Source: Polaribacter gangjinensis
GTDB taxonomy: Bacteria; Bacteroidota; Bacteroidia; Flavobacteriales; Flavobacteriaceae
DNA: 64,000 bases
Assembly: GCF_038024125.1 (NCBI RefSeq)
Contig: NZ_CP150662.1
Coordinates: forward strand, 1,195,501 to 1,259,500
Reading direction: 5' to 3'
Positions within the stretch are counted from its first letter, which is position 1, and every line of letters starts with the position of its first letter. The notes below the pieces were generated by a model, which saw nothing but the letters and a program-made list of their open reading frames with translations, did not search any database and was not told the origin of the DNA. The translations under genes were made by a program, and so were the position numbers. Below, piece by piece: positions 28,019 to 36,863 of this stretch.

Positions 28019-28540
28019 TTATCCGTTAAACACTTTTTCTAAAGAAATCCCTCTTTGTTTAGCAATTGAAGCTGCACTACGTAATTGTAATAAAGCATCA
28101 AATGTAGCTTTAACAGCATTGTGAGGATTTGAAGAACCTTGTGATTTTGATAACACATCATGAACTCCAACTGACTCTAATACCGCACGTACTGCACCAC
28201 CAGCAATAACTCCTGTACCAGGAGAAGCAGGTTTGATGAATACATTTGCTCCACCGAATTTTCCTTTTTGTTCATGAGGAAGTGTTCCGTCAACTAAAGG
28301 AATTCTGATTAAGTTTTTCTTTGCATCTTCAACTGCTTTAGCAATTGCAGAAGAAACATCTTTAGATTTTCCTAATCCATGACCAACAACTCCATTTCCA
28401 TCACCAACAACTACAATTGCAGAAAAACCAAATGCTCTACCTCCTTTTGTAACTTTGGTAACACGTTGTACACCAACTAATCTATCTACAAGCTCTAAAC
28501 CGCTTGGTTTAACTCTTTCTACGTTTTTATATCCTTGCAT
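28019..28540 (-). CDS. rpsE: 30S ribosomal protein S5
   Basis: The protein has 173 residues. The N-terminal double-stranded RNA-binding-like domain contains the loop [21 protein letters not shown], where spectinomycin-resistance changes occur in other bacteria. The C-terminal domain follows ([19 protein letters not shown]). It lies between rplR and rpmD. Confidence 0.99.
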   Translation of the reverse strand: MQGYKNVERVKPSGLELVDRLVGVQRVTKVTKGGRAFGFSAIVVVGDGNGVVGHGLGKSKDVSSAIAKAVEDAKKNLIRIPLVDGTLPHEQKGKFGGANVFIKPASPGTGVIAGGAVRAVLESVGVHDVLSKSQGSSNPHNAVKATFDALLQLRSAASIAKQRGISLEKVFNG

Positions 28541-28545
28541 AATTC

Positions 28546-28896
28546 TTAAAATTTTAAACCAGCTTCTCTTGCAGCATCAGCCAATACTTTAACTCTACCA
28601 TGGTATAAATAACCATTTCTATCGAAAGCAACACTTTCAATACCATTTGTTAAAGCTTTTTTTCCAATTGATGTACCAACTGCAATTGCTGCTTCTCCTT
28701 TCGTTGTTGCTTGAATATCTTTGTCTCTTGATGAAACAGAAGCTAATGTTACTCCGTTTACATCGTCTATTAATTGAGCATAGATTTCTTTATTACTTCT
28801 GTAAACAGAAAGTCTTGGTTTGGTAGCTGTACCGAAAACAATCTTTCTAATTCTACTTTTAATTCTAGCTCTTCTTTCTAGCTTTGATAATGCCAT
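28546..28896 (-). CDS. rplR: 50S ribosomal protein L18
   Basis: The protein has 116 residues and binds 5S rRNA with L5. Markers are [19 protein letters not shown] and the C-terminal [25 protein letters not shown]. It lies 12 bases after rplF and 5 bases before rpsE. Confidence 0.99.
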   Translation of the reverse strand: MALSKLERRARIKSRIRKIVFGTATKPRLSVYRSNKEIYAQLIDDVNGVTLASVSSRDKDIQATTKGEAAIAVGTSIGKKALTNGIESVAFDRNGYLYHGRVKVLADAAREAGLKF

Positions 28897-28908
28897 AATA
28901 CCTATATA

Positions 28909-29454
28909 TTATGCAGATTTACCTGCTTTTCTTCTTAATTTTTCATCTACAAACTTAATACCTTTACCTTTGTATGGTTCAGGGCTTCTGAAAGAGCGAA
29001 TCTTTGCAGCAACGTGACCTACCAATTGTTTGTCAAATGAGGTTAATTTAACGATTGGATTTTTACCTTTTTCAGAAATAGTTTCTACTTTTACTTCAGG
29101 AGCTAATTCGAAAATTATGTTATGAGAAAAACCAAGTGCTAGATCTAATTTTTGTCCTTGACTTGAAGCTCTATATCCAACACCAACTAATTCCAATTCT
29201 TTAGTCCAACCTTTACTTACACCTTCAACCATGTTATTGATTAAAGCTCTCATCAAACCGTGTTGAGCTGTATGAATTTTACTATCAGAAGATCTTTCTA
29301 AAAAAACAGTTGAATTTTCAACTTTAATAGTAATTCCTTCAGAAATAGTTTGCGATAAAGTTCCTAACTTTCCTTTAACAGTAATTAAATTACCATCTAT
29401 GTTTACATCTACACCTTGTGGGATGCTAACGGGATTTTTTCCTATTCTACTCAT
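28909..29454 (-). CDS. rplF: 50S ribosomal protein L6
   Basis: The protein has 181 residues in two similar domains. It begins MSRIGKNPVSIPQGV and carries the C-terminal signature RSFRSPEPYKGKGIKF near the sarcin-ricin loop contact. It is located between rpsH and rplR. Confidence 0.99.
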   Translation of the reverse strand: MSRIGKNPVSIPQGVDVNIDGNLITVKGKLGTLSQTISEGITIKVENSTVFLERSSDSKIHTAQHGLMRALINNMVEGVSKGWTKELELVGVGYRASSQGQKLDLALGFSHNIIFELAPEVKVETISEKGKNPIVKLTSFDKQLVGHVAAKIRSFRSPEPYKGKGIKFVDEKLRRKAGKSA

Positions 29455-29464
29455 CTTTTAAGGT

Positions 29465-29863
29465 TTAATAAACGTAACATAAAACTTCACCTCCAACATT
29501 CTCTTGACGAGCTTGCTTGTTTGTCATTACACCTTTTGAGGTAGAAACAATAGCAATTCCAAGACCATTTAATACTCTTGGCATCTCTTTTGAGCCAACG
29601 TATTTACGTAAACCTGGAGTACTGATTCGTTGGATTTTTCTGATAACAGACTCTTTCGTGTCTTTATCATATTTCAAGGCAATTTTAATAGAGCCTTGTA
29701 CTTTATCAGAATTAAACTGATAACTAAGAATATAACCTTGATCAAACAAGATTTTAGTCATTTCCTTCTTCAAATTTGAAGCAGGAATCTCTACAACTCT
29801 ATGGCCTGCAGAGATTGCATTTCTTACTCTGGTAAGATAATCCGCAATTGGATCTGTATACAT
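29465..29863 (-). CDS. rpsH: 30S ribosomal protein S8
   Basis: The protein has 132 residues. It begins MYTDPIADYLTRVRNAISAGH and carries the C-terminal STSKGVMTNKQARQENVGGEVLCYVY core that binds helix 21 of 16S rRNA. S8 is the translational repressor of the spc operon in E. coli. Here a 161-base gap upstream holds a predicted promoter and leader, so rpsH and the genes after it may form a separate or additional transcription unit. Confidence 0.99.
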   Translation of the reverse strand: MYTDPIADYLTRVRNAISAGHRVVEIPASNLKKEMTKILFDQGYILSYQFNSDKVQGSIKIALKYDKDTKESVIRKIQRISTPGLRKYVGSKEMPRVLNGLGIAIVSTSKGVMTNKQARQENVGGEVLCYVY

Positions 29864-29976
29864 ATCTATTTAAATTGCGATTACGGTTTTCAAAATCTCT
29901 ATTGAACCTACAAGATTAACTTGTGATGTTTGAACCTATAATCAGTTAAAAATTCTATTACTCAAAAAAATAGAGC
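29864..29976 (-). promoter_or_regulatory. Predicted leader of the rpsH transcript
   Basis: The ~113-nt leader contains a perfect hairpin ACAAG/CTTGT (29910-29924). It also has a direct repeat of TTGAACCTA (29902-29910 and 29930-29938) and a CTATT/AATAG pairing near its 5' end. It may be an S8-responsive control region. Confidence 0.4.
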
Positions 29977-29979
29977 GCG

Positions 29980-29987
29980 CAAAGATA
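29980..29987 (-). promoter_or_regulatory. Predicted internal promoter (-7 element) upstream of rpsH
   Basis: TATCTTTG on the minus strand matches TAnnTTTG. The -33 region at 19-bp spacing is poor. It lies in an otherwise empty 161-base gap inside the spc cluster. Confidence 0.5.
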
Positions 29988-30024
29988 CACATTCTATTTT
30001 ATTTTTATGAATTTATTTTTGATA

Positions 30025-30294
30025 TTACCAACTTGCTTTGGTAACACCTGGAATTAACCCTTGGTTTGCCATTTCACGGAATGTAACACGAGAAATACCA
30101 AATTGTCTCATATATCCTCTTGGACGACCAGTTAATTTACATCTATTATGCATTCTTATTGGAGATGCATTTTTTGGTAATTTTTGTAATCCTTCAAAAT
30201 CTCCAGCTTCTTTTAAAGCTTTTCTTTTCTCAGCGTATTTAGCAACAGTTTTAGCTCTTTTACGCTCACGAGCTTTCATTGATTCTTTAGCCAT
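30025..30294 (-). CDS. rpsN: 30S ribosomal protein S14 (long, zinc-free form)
   Basis: The protein has 89 residues, the long C-minus type. The C-terminal core [32 protein letters not shown] has only one Cys, so there is no zinc ribbon. It starts 3 bases after rplE and is followed by the rpsH promoter gap. Confidence 0.99.
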   Translation of the reverse strand: MAKESMKARERKRAKTVAKYAEKRKALKEAGDFEGLQKLPKNASPIRMHNRCKLTGRPRGYMRQFGISRVTFREMANQGLIPGVTKASW

Positions 30295-30297
30295 TTC

Positions 30298-30849
30298 TTA
30301 ATTTTTTTTGAATGGTAAACCTAATTCTGCTAATAATGATTTAGCTTCTTTGTCAGTATTGGCAGTAGTTACAAAAGTAATGTCCATACCATTAATTTTT
30401 TTAACTTGATCAATATTGATTTCTGGGTATATAATCTGCTCAGTAATACCTAAGTTATAATTACCTCTTCCATCAAAACCGTTAGCTTTTATTCCATTGA
30501 AATCTCTAACACGAGGTAAAGAAGCTGTAATTAATCTATCTAAAAACTCATACATCTTATCACCTCTAAGAGTTACTTTTGCGCCAATAGGCATGCCTTT
30601 ACGCAATTTAAAATTGGCAACGTCTTTCTTAGAAATTGTTGAAACAGCTTTTTGACCAGTTATTTTAGTTAACTCTTCAACAGCATAATCAACTAATTTT
30701 TTATCAGCAATAGCAGCACCAACACCTTTAGAAATAACAATTTTTTCTAATTTTGGTACTTGCATTACATTCTTATAACTAAACTCTTCAGTAAGAGCAC
30801 TAATTACTCTTTCTTTATATTCTGCTTTTAATCTTGGTACGTAACTCAT
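30298..30849 (-). CDS. rplE: 50S ribosomal protein L5
   Basis: The protein has 183 residues and carries 5S rRNA to the large subunit. Typical regions are [43 protein letters not shown] and the C-terminal [19 protein letters not shown]. It is located between rplX and rpsN. Confidence 0.99.
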   Translation of the reverse strand: MSYVPRLKAEYKERVISALTEEFSYKNVMQVPKLEKIVISKGVGAAIADKKLVDYAVEELTKITGQKAVSTISKKDVANFKLRKGMPIGAKVTLRGDKMYEFLDRLITASLPRVRDFNGIKANGFDGRGNYNLGITEQIIYPEINIDQVKKINGMDITFVTTANTDKEAKSLLAELGLPFKKN

Positions 30850-30857
30850 GATTATTC

Positions 30858-31160
30858 TTATTTTTTAGTATTTTTAGAGATTCTAGTTTTAGTATCTCCA
30901 TCAACTTTATAACCTACTCTTACAGCTACACCACCATCAACCAACATAACATTAGAGATGTGTAAAGAAGCTTCTTTTTTTACGATACCTCCTTGTGGAT
31001 TTTGTGCACTAGGTTTTGTGTGTTTAGAAACTAAATTTACACCTTCTACTAAAACTCTGTCTTTGTCTTTGATGATTTGTAATACTTTGCCTTCTGAACC
31101 TTTGTGGTCACCAGCAATTACTTTTACAGTATCACCTGATTTAATTTTAAATTTCTTCAT
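30858..31160 (-). CDS. rplX: 50S ribosomal protein L24
   Basis: A 100-residue protein with the KOW motif ([19 protein letters not shown]). It is an assembly initiator of the 50S subunit. It lies between rplN and rplE. Confidence 0.99.
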   Translation of the reverse strand: MKKFKIKSGDTVKVIAGDHKGSEGKVLQIIKDKDRVLVEGVNLVSKHTKPSAQNPQGGIVKKEASLHISNVMLVDGGVAVRVGYKVDGDTKTRISKNTKK

Positions 31161-31171
31161 TGTGTAATGAT

Positions 31172-31540
31172 TTAAAGCACTTCAGGTGCTAATGATACTA
31201 TTTTCATGAATTGTTTTTCACGAAGTTCACGAGCTACAGGACCAAATACACGTGTACCTCTCATTTCCTCTGCAGGATTTAATAATACACAAGCATTGTC
31301 ATCAAAACGAATGTAAGAACCATCTTTACGTCTTACTTCTTTTTTAGTTCTAACAACAACTGCTCTAGATACTTGACCTTTTTTTACAGTACCGTTAGGA
31401 GTTGCAGCTTTTATAGTAACAACAATTTTGTCACCAATAGTAGCATAACGCTTTTTTGTACCTCCTAAAACTCTGATTACTAAAACTTCTTTAGCTCCAG
31501 TATTATCTGCTACTTTTAATCTTGATTCTGTTTGTAACAT
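31172..31540 (-). CDS. rplN: 50S ribosomal protein L14
   Basis: A 122-residue protein starting [27 protein letters not shown] and containing [25 protein letters not shown]. It is the first gene of the spc part. It starts one base after rpsQ ends, with no promoter between, so S10 and spc genes appear continuous here. Confidence 0.99.
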   Translation of the reverse strand: MLQTESRLKVADNTGAKEVLVIRVLGGTKKRYATIGDKIVVTIKAATPNGTVKKGQVSRAVVVRTKKEVRRKDGSYIRFDDNACVLLNPAEEMRGTRVFGPVARELREKQFMKIVSLAPEVL

Positions 31541-31541
31541 A

Positions 31542-31799
31542 TTATTTCGCTCTTTCTAGGATTTCTACTAATCTCCAACGTTTAGATTTACTCATAGGTC
31601 TAGTTTCCATAATCCTAACAGTATCACCTTCGTTGCAATCATTCTTTTCGTCGTGTGCAACGTACTTCTTAGTTTTTAATACGAACTTTCCGTACATTGG
31701 GTGTTTAACTCTTTTTACTTCTGAAACAACAATAGATTTTTCCATTTTGTTACTAGAAACAACACCTATTCTCTCTTTTCTAAGATTTCTTTTTTCCAT
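31542..31799 (-). CDS. rpsQ: 30S ribosomal protein S17
   Basis: An 85-residue OB-fold protein ([60 protein letters not shown]). It is the last gene of the S10 part. Confidence 0.99.
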   Translation of the reverse strand: MEKRNLRKERIGVVSSNKMEKSIVVSEVKRVKHPMYGKFVLKTKKYVAHDEKNDCNEGDTVRIMETRPMSKSKRWRLVEILERAK

Positions 31800-31819
31800 C
31801 TTTAAAACTGACTATAGAA

Positions 31820-32011
31820 TTATTGTAATTCTCTTTTTGTTAACTCTGTTGCAATTCTTGCTACAGTTCTTCTTAGGCTTCTTAATTGCAACGGATTTTC
31901 GAGCGGTGTAATTGTATGTGCCATTTTAAGATCTGTGTAGTTCTTTTTCAACACTACTAGCTTCTCTTGAAGATCAGCTAATGATAATTCTTTTATTTCT
32001 GCTTGTTTCAT
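31820..32011 (-). CDS. rpmC: 50S ribosomal protein L29
   Basis: A 63-residue helical hairpin protein (MKQAEIKELSLADLQEKLV, with a C-terminal SLRRTVARIATELTKREL). It is next to the polypeptide exit tunnel and is part of the trigger factor and SRP docking surface. It lies between rplP and rpsQ. Confidence 0.99.
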   Translation of the reverse strand: MKQAEIKELSLADLQEKLVVLKKNYTDLKMAHTITPLENPLQLRSLRRTVARIATELTKRELQ

Positions 32012-32022
32012 TTTAGTTAGAA

Positions 32023-32454
32023 TTATGCGTTAAAATCAAAATCTCTTGCTACAATAAATCTTGTTTTCACAGGAAGCTTTTGTGCAGCTAATCTTAAAGC
32101 TTCTTTAGCAACTTCAAGAGGAACTCCACCAACTTCGAATAAAATTCTTCCTGGCTTGATGACAGAGACATAATGATCTGGTGCTCCCTTACCTTTACCC
32201 ATACGTACCTCTAAAGGCTTTTTAGTAATAGGTTTGTCTGGAAATATTTTAATCCACAACTGCCCTTCTCTCTTCATAAAACGGGTAGCTGCAATACGAG
32301 CTGCCTCAATTTGTCTTGAAGTTAATAAATCTTGATCTAAAGATTTGATACCAAACATTCCGTTAGAAAGTTGGGTACCTCTTCCTGAGATTCCAGACAT
32401 ACTTCCTTTCAACTTCTGTACCTTACGGTATTTAACTCTTTTTGGCTGTAACAT
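32023..32454 (-). CDS. rplP: 50S ribosomal protein L16
   Basis: The protein has 143 residues. It begins [17 protein letters not shown] and has the conserved loop [20 protein letters not shown] near the A-site tRNA elbow. The substrate for Arg hydroxylation in some bacteria (the RMGKGKG arginine) is present. It is located between rpsC and rpmC. Confidence 0.99.
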   Translation of the reverse strand: MLQPKRVKYRKVQKLKGSMSGISGRGTQLSNGMFGIKSLDQDLLTSRQIEAARIAATRFMKREGQLWIKIFPDKPITKKPLEVRMGKGKGAPDHYVSVIKPGRILFEVGGVPLEVAKEALRLAAQKLPVKTRFIVARDFDFNA

Positions 32455-32475
32455 TTTTAATTTCTAATTTAAAAA

Positions 32476-33201
32476 TTATTTTCTTTTACGAGGTTGACGT
32501 TTAGCAGGACTTGCAGCACCACCTTTTGTAGGAGCTTGCTTTTTAGATAAGCCAACTAAAGGAGATAACTCTCTTTTTCCATAAACTTCACCCTTCATAA
32601 TCCATACTTTAATTCCTAATCTTCCATAGGTAGTATGAGCTTCAGCAAGTGAATAATCAATATCTGCTCTGAACGTTGATAAAGGAATTCTTCCTTCTTT
32701 AAAATGTTCAGCACGTGCCATTTCTGCACCATTCAAACGACCTGAAATTTGAATTTTAATTCCTTCAGCATTCATTTTCATAGTTGAAGTAATTGCCATT
32801 TTTATAGCTCTCTTGTATGAAATTCTATTTTCAATTTGACGAGCAACACTAATTGCAACTAAATTTGCATCTAACTCTGGACGTTTGATTTCAAAAATAT
32901 TAATTTGAACTTCTTTTCCAGTGATTTTCTTAAGCTCTTCTTTTAACTTGTCTACCTCTTGACCTCCTTTACCAATAATGATACCTGGACGTGCTGTAGT
33001 GATAGTAACGGTTACAAGTTTTAGAGTACGCTCAATAAATATTCTAGAAACACTTGCTTTTGATAATCTAGCATTTACATACTTTCTTATCTTATCATCT
33101 TCAGCAATTTTATCTCCGTAGTCATTTCCACCATACCAGTTAGACTCCCAACCTCTGATGATTCCTAATCGATTTCCTATTGGATTCGTTTTTTGTCCCA
33201 T
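32476..33201 (-). CDS. rpsC: 30S ribosomal protein S3
   Basis: The protein has 241 residues. The KH domain carries the GxxG loop ([16 protein letters not shown]). The C-terminal domain ([30 protein letters not shown]) lines the mRNA entry site. A basic extension ([18 protein letters not shown]) ends the protein. Confidence 0.99.
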   Translation of the reverse strand: MGQKTNPIGNRLGIIRGWESNWYGGNDYGDKIAEDDKIRKYVNARLSKASVSRIFIERTLKLVTVTITTARPGIIIGKGGQEVDKLKEELKKITGKEVQINIFEIKRPELDANLVAISVARQIENRISYKRAIKMAITSTMKMNAEGIKIQISGRLNGAEMARAEHFKEGRIPLSTFRADIDYSLAEAHTTYGRLGIKVWIMKGEVYGKRELSPLVGLSKKQAPTKGGAASPAKRQPRKRK

Positions 33202-33212
33202 TTCTACTTAGA

Positions 33213-33617
33213 TTAATTACTTAAATTTTTACTTCCTAATTCTAATGTAACGTGATTAGAACGTTTACGAATTCTATGAGCACGTCCTTGTGGAGCTGGT
33301 CTTAGTCTTTTTAACATTCCAGCACTATCTACACAAATAGATTTTACAAACAAACCAGCATCTTCAATACTAGATGATTCATTCTTAGCTTGCCAATTGG
33401 CAATTGCAGATAACAATAATTTCTCTAAATTTTTAGATGCATCTTTTGGGCTGAATTTTAAAATTGCTAAAGCTTTTTCAACTTCAACTCCTCTAACTTG
33501 ATCAGCAACCAAACGCATTTTTCTTGGTGATGTAGGACAGTTAGTAAGCTTTGCAAAAGCACGTTGCTTTTTGTCTGCTTTTATCTGATCTGCCATGTTT
33601 TTTTTACGAACTCCCAT
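33213..33617 (-). CDS. rplV: 50S ribosomal protein L22
   Basis: The protein has 134 residues. The exit-tunnel hairpin region ([25 protein letters not shown]) is intact; changes here give macrolide resistance elsewhere. The N-terminus could be MGVRKKNM or the inner Met at 33596. It is located between rpsS and rpsC. Confidence 0.98.
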   Translation of the reverse strand: MGVRKKNMADQIKADKKQRAFAKLTNCPTSPRKMRLVADQVRGVEVEKALAILKFSPKDASKNLEKLLLSAIANWQAKNESSSIEDAGLFVKSICVDSAGMLKRLRPAPQGRAHRIRKRSNHVTLELGSKNLSN

Positions 33618-33623
33618 TTCCTA

Positions 33624-33902
33624 CTATTTTTTACCTTTATTTTTAGCACCTGCATGTCCTCTAAAAGAACGAGTTGGTGAAAATTCACCTAATTTGTGCC
33701 CTACCATGTTTTCTGTAACATATACTGGTACAAACTGACGCCCGTTATGAACAGCGATCGTTTGTCCTACAAAGTCTGGAGTAATCATACTTGCTCTTGA
33801 CCAAGTTTTAATTACAGTTTTGCTTCCAGCCTCTACATTAGCTAACACTTTTTTCTCTAATTTATAGTGAACGAAAGGTCCTTTTTTTAATGATCTTGCC
33901 AT
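33624..33902 (-). CDS. rpsS: 30S ribosomal protein S19
   Basis: A 92-residue protein ([46 protein letters not shown]) in the head of the 30S subunit. Its gene follows rplB by 6 bases. Confidence 0.99.
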   Translation of the reverse strand: MARSLKKGPFVHYKLEKKVLANVEAGSKTVIKTWSRASMITPDFVGQTIAVHNGRQFVPVYVTENMVGHKLGEFSPTRSFRGHAGAKNKGKK

Positions 33903-33908
33903 AACTTA

Positions 33909-34733
33909 TTATTTCTTTCTACGTTCTACAATATACTTGTTACTAGCTTTCGTCTTAGATCTAGTTTTGTATCCTTTAGCAGGAATTCCGTTTCTAGATC
34001 TTGGGTGACCTCCAGAAGAACGTCCTTCACCACCTCCCATTGGGTGATCAACAGGGTTCATTCTTACAGCGTTCACTCTTGGTCTTCTTCCTAACCATCT
34101 TCTTCTACCAGCTTTTCCTGAAACTAATAATTGGTGATCAGAATTCGAAACAACTCCAATTGTAGCCATACAAGTTAAAAGAACAAGTCTTGTTTCACCT
34201 GAAGGAAGTTTTACAGTTGCATATTTACCATCTCTTGCCATTAATTGAGCAAAAGAACCTGCAGAACGAGCCATAACAGCTCCCTGACCTGGACGTAATT
34301 CTATACAAGAAATAGTTGTACCTAAAGGAATTTCGCTAAGTGGTAATGTGTTGCCAATCTCAGGAGCAATACCGCTACCAGAAATAATTACTTGATCAAC
34401 TTCTAAACCGTTTTGAGCGATTACATAACGTTTTTCACCATCAGCATAAAATAACAATGCAATGAATGCTGTACGATTAGGATCGTACTCGATAGTTTTA
34501 ACGGTTGCAGGGATACCAGTTTTATCTCTTTTAAAATCGATAGCACGATATTTTTGTTTATGACCACCACCTATATTACGTGTTGTCATTCTACCCTGAC
34601 TATTTCGACCACCAGTACTTTTTTTCGAAGAAATTAAACTTTTCTCCGGCTTATCAGTTGTAATGGCGTCGAACCCATTTACAACTCTAAAACGCTGACC
34701 TGGCGTTATTGGTTTTAATTTTCTAACTGACAT
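33909..34733 (-). CDS. rplB: 50S ribosomal protein L2
   Basis: A 274-residue protein required for subunit joining and peptidyl transfer. It has the OB and SH3-like domains and the C-terminal loop [19 protein letters not shown], whose His is close to the catalytic centre. It is located between rplW and rpsS. Confidence 0.99.
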   Translation of the reverse strand: MSVRKLKPITPGQRFRVVNGFDAITTDKPEKSLISSKKSTGGRNSQGRMTTRNIGGGHKQKYRAIDFKRDKTGIPATVKTIEYDPNRTAFIALLFYADGEKRYVIAQNGLEVDQVIISGSGIAPEIGNTLPLSEIPLGTTISCIELRPGQGAVMARSAGSFAQLMARDGKYATVKLPSGETRLVLLTCMATIGVVSNSDHQLLVSGKAGRRRWLGRRPRVNAVRMNPVDHPMGGGEGRSSGGHPRSRNGIPAKGYKTRSKTKASNKYIVERRKK

Positions 34734-34747
34734 TGTTGTCTATTTTC

Positions 34748-35038
34748 TTATAGATTGTTATAAAAATCAATACTTTCTCCTTCAGCTAATTGAACGATCG
34801 CTTTTTTAAATCCACCTTTAACACCAGTTACTAAACCTTTTTTAGTATACTTTGTATTTTTTTTAGCAGGATAATTCAAAGTCTTAACGCTTTCTACAGA
34901 AACCCCATAAGCTGCATGAACAGCTGATTTAATTTCTAATTTATTAGCTTTACTTGCAACTATAAATGAATAACGATTGTTAACTTCACTATCGTTAGTT
35001 GCTTTCTCTGTAATAATAGGTTTAATTAAAATACTCAT
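34748..35038 (-). CDS. rplW: 50S ribosomal protein L23
   Basis: A 96-residue protein (MSILIKPIITEKATNDSEVNNRYSF; AVHAAYGVSVESVKTLNYPAK) that forms the main docking site for trigger factor and SRP at the tunnel exit. It is located between rplD and rplB. Confidence 0.99.
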   Translation of the reverse strand: MSILIKPIITEKATNDSEVNNRYSFIVASKANKLEIKSAVHAAYGVSVESVKTLNYPAKKNTKYTKKGLVTGVKGGFKKAIVQLAEGESIDFYNNL

Positions 35039-35047
35039 TTTGAATCC

Positions 35048-35677
35048 CTATTTATTTAAATTTGTATGAATTGCTTCTAAAGAACCTTCAGTAATCACAA
35101 CCTTATTAGCATTTAAAATACCATAAGTATTTAATTCTGATGTACTTATAACTTTTGATGATTTAAGGTTTCTTGAAGATAAATACACATTCTCATTCAT
35201 CTCACCAAAGACAAATAATGATTTTTTTGTATCTAACTCTAAAGCTTTTAAAACATCAATAAAATTTTTAGTTTTTGGAGATTCAAAATTAAAATCTTCA
35301 ATAACAACTAAATTGTGTTGATTAGCTTGAATACTTAAAGCTGATTTACGAGCTAAACGCTTTAAACCTTTATTCAATTTAAAAGAATAACTTCTTGGTC
35401 TTGGCCCAAAAAAACGTCCTCCACCTCTAAAAACTCCTGATTTAATTGAACCTGCCCTTGCAGTACCAGTACCTTTTTGTTTTTTAATTTTTCTTGTAGA
35501 ACCAGCAACCTCTGATTTTTCTTTAGATTTATGTGTTCCTTGTCTTTGATTTGCAAGAAATTGCTTTACATCTAAATAAATTGCATGATCGTTTGGCGCT
35601 ATCCCGAATACATCGTTAGAAAGTTCAACTTTTCTACCTGTATCTTTTCCTGTAATATCTAAAACTGCTACTTCCAT
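35048..35677 (-). CDS. rplD: 50S ribosomal protein L4
   Basis: The protein has 209 residues. The extended loop that reaches the exit tunnel ([36 protein letters not shown]) is intact. In E. coli L4 represses the S10 operon at a leader upstream of rpsJ. Here a structured leader instead precedes rplC, the gene directly before this one. The rplC stop and rplD start overlap by one base. Confidence 0.99.
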   Translation of the reverse strand: MEVAVLDITGKDTGRKVELSNDVFGIAPNDHAIYLDVKQFLANQRQGTHKSKEKSEVAGSTRKIKKQKGTGTARAGSIKSGVFRGGGRFFGPRPRSYSFKLNKGLKRLARKSALSIQANQHNLVVIEDFNFESPKTKNFIDVLKALELDTKKSLFVFGEMNENVYLSSRNLKSSKVISTSELNTYGILNANKVVITEGSLEAIHTNLNK

Positions 35678-36294
35678 TATTTCTGAATAGTTACAAAAGC
35701 GTTTTTGTGTCCAGGAATTGCTCCTTTAACAACAAGTAAATTCTTCTCAGGAACTACTTTTAATACTTTTAAGTTTTGAACTTTTACATTATTTCCACCC
35801 ATTCTACCTGCCATACGCATTCCTTTAAACACTCTAGCTGGATATGACGCAGCACCCACAGATCCTGGAGCTCTCAAACGGTTATGTTGACCATGAGTAG
35901 ACTGTCCAACTCCACCAAAACCATGAAGTTTAACAACACCCTGAAAACCTTTACCTTTAGAAACTCCCGATACATCAACGAATTCACCTTCAGCAAATAC
36001 ACTTACTGTAAGAGAATCCCCTAATTTATAATCTTCTTCAAACCCTTGAAATTCAACGACTTTTTTCTTAGCAGAAGTGCCAGCTTTTTTAAAGTGACCG
36101 TCTAACGCTTTGTTAGAACTCTTTGCCTTTTTGTCATCGAAACCAAGTTGTAACGCATTGTAGCCGTCAACCTCTTTGGTTCTGACTTGGGTAACAACGC
36201 AAGGACCTGCTTCAATTACTGTACAAGGAATATTCTTCCCGTTTTCATCAAATAAGCTGGTCATTCCAATTTTTCTACCTATTAACCCAGACAT
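35677..36294 (-). CDS. rplC: 50S ribosomal protein L3
   Basis: The protein has 205 residues. It starts [19 protein letters not shown] and contains [24 protein letters not shown], the loop near the peptidyl transferase centre. It is the first gene of a transcript with its own perfect promoter and a leader of about 186 nt, separated from rpsJ by 245 bases. Confidence 0.99.
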   Translation of the reverse strand: MSGLIGRKIGMTSLFDENGKNIPCTVIEAGPCVVTQVRTKEVDGYNALQLGFDDKKAKSSNKALDGHFKKAGTSAKKKVVEFQGFEEDYKLGDSLTVSVFAEGEFVDVSGVSKGKGFQGVVKLHGFGGVGQSTHGQHNRLRAPGSVGAASYPARVFKGMRMAGRMGGNNVKVQNLKVLKVVPEKNLLVVKGAIPGHKNAFVTIQK

Positions 36295-36480
36295 GTTTTA
36301 ATTGTTAATTAATTTTTATTGTTTGTTTTTATTCCTATGAATTTCATTAAAAAAAAAAAAAAGCGCAAAAACACTTTCAACGCTGAATTTGTTTTTACCG
36401 TTTTTCCTTCGCGAAACGCTCCGGACATGTTACTATTTTAATGAAATCAGAAAAATAGCCGAACCCTACTTTGATTCGGG
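36295..36480 (-). promoter_or_regulatory. Structured leader of the rplC (S10-spc) transcript
   Basis: From the predicted start near 36480 the RNA opens with hairpin CCGAA/TTCGG (36459-36479). ATTTCATTAAAA (36436-36447, RNA sense) pairs perfectly over 12 bp with TTTTAAUGAAAU (36341-36352), enclosing 83 nt. Inside are a CGTTT/AAACG hairpin and AGCG/CGCT followed by a run of 14 U (36349-36362). Two copies of AGCGTT (36415-36420 and 36379-36384) can each pair with the CGCU before the U run. This looks like an attenuator with alternative folds. Confidence 0.55.
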
Positions 36481-36483
36481 TTG

Positions 36484-36514
36484 CAAAAGTATTAAATTAT
36501 TTCGGTTTACCAAA
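36484..36514 (-). promoter_or_regulatory. Promoter of the rplC transcript
   Basis: Minus strand: TTTG (36511-36514), exactly 19 bp, then TACTTTTG (36484-36491). The -33 element lies in the loop of the hairpin that follows rpsJ. Confidence 0.82.
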
Positions 36515-36532
36515 AGATAAACCGAAATAATT
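36495..36532 (-). terminator. Hairpin after rpsJ (probable terminator of the str operon)
   Basis: A perfect 15-bp stem (AATTATTTCGGTTTA / TAAACCGAAATAATT) with an 8-nt loop lies 7 bases after the rpsJ stop. The U tract is short, so termination may be partial. Confidence 0.65.
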
Positions 36533-36539
36533 AATAAAT

Positions 36540-36845
36540 TTATACTTTAATTTCTACTTCAACTCCACTTGGTAGTTCTAATTTCATCAAAGCATCAATT
36601 GTCTTTGAAGAAGAACTATAAATATCTAACAAACGTTTGTAAGCAGATAATTGAAATTGCTCTCTAGATTTCTTGTTTACGTGAGGTGAACGCAAAACCG
36701 TAAATATTTTTTTATTTGTTGGTAAAGGAATAGGACCATTTACAACAGCTCCTGTACTCTTTACTGTCTTTACGATTTTTTCAGCAGATTTATCTACCAA
36801 ATTGTAATCGTAAGATTTTAATTTTATTCTAATTTTTTGACTCAT
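36540..36845 (-). CDS. rpsJ: 30S ribosomal protein S10 (NusE)
   Basis: A 101-residue protein ([53 protein letters not shown]) that also acts with NusB/NusG in antitermination. It follows fusA by 18 bases and ends with a hairpin, so it belongs to the str transcript and not to the rplC unit. Confidence 0.99.
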   Translation of the reverse strand: MSQKIRIKLKSYDYNLVDKSAEKIVKTVKSTGAVVNGPIPLPTNKKIFTVLRSPHVNKKSREQFQLSAYKRLLDIYSSSSKTIDALMKLELPSGVEVEIKV

Positions 36846-36863
36846 CGTTTTGTATTTAGTAGA

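Noticed and set aside
31522..31911. 129-codon open frame on the plus strand across rplN-rpsQ-rpmC
   Set aside because: It lies opposite three highly conserved ribosomal genes and has shadow composition.
36349..36362. Run of 14 A as a slippage or assembly artefact
   Set aside because: Its place right after a GC stem on the minus strand fits a U tract; the exact length may still be uncertain.
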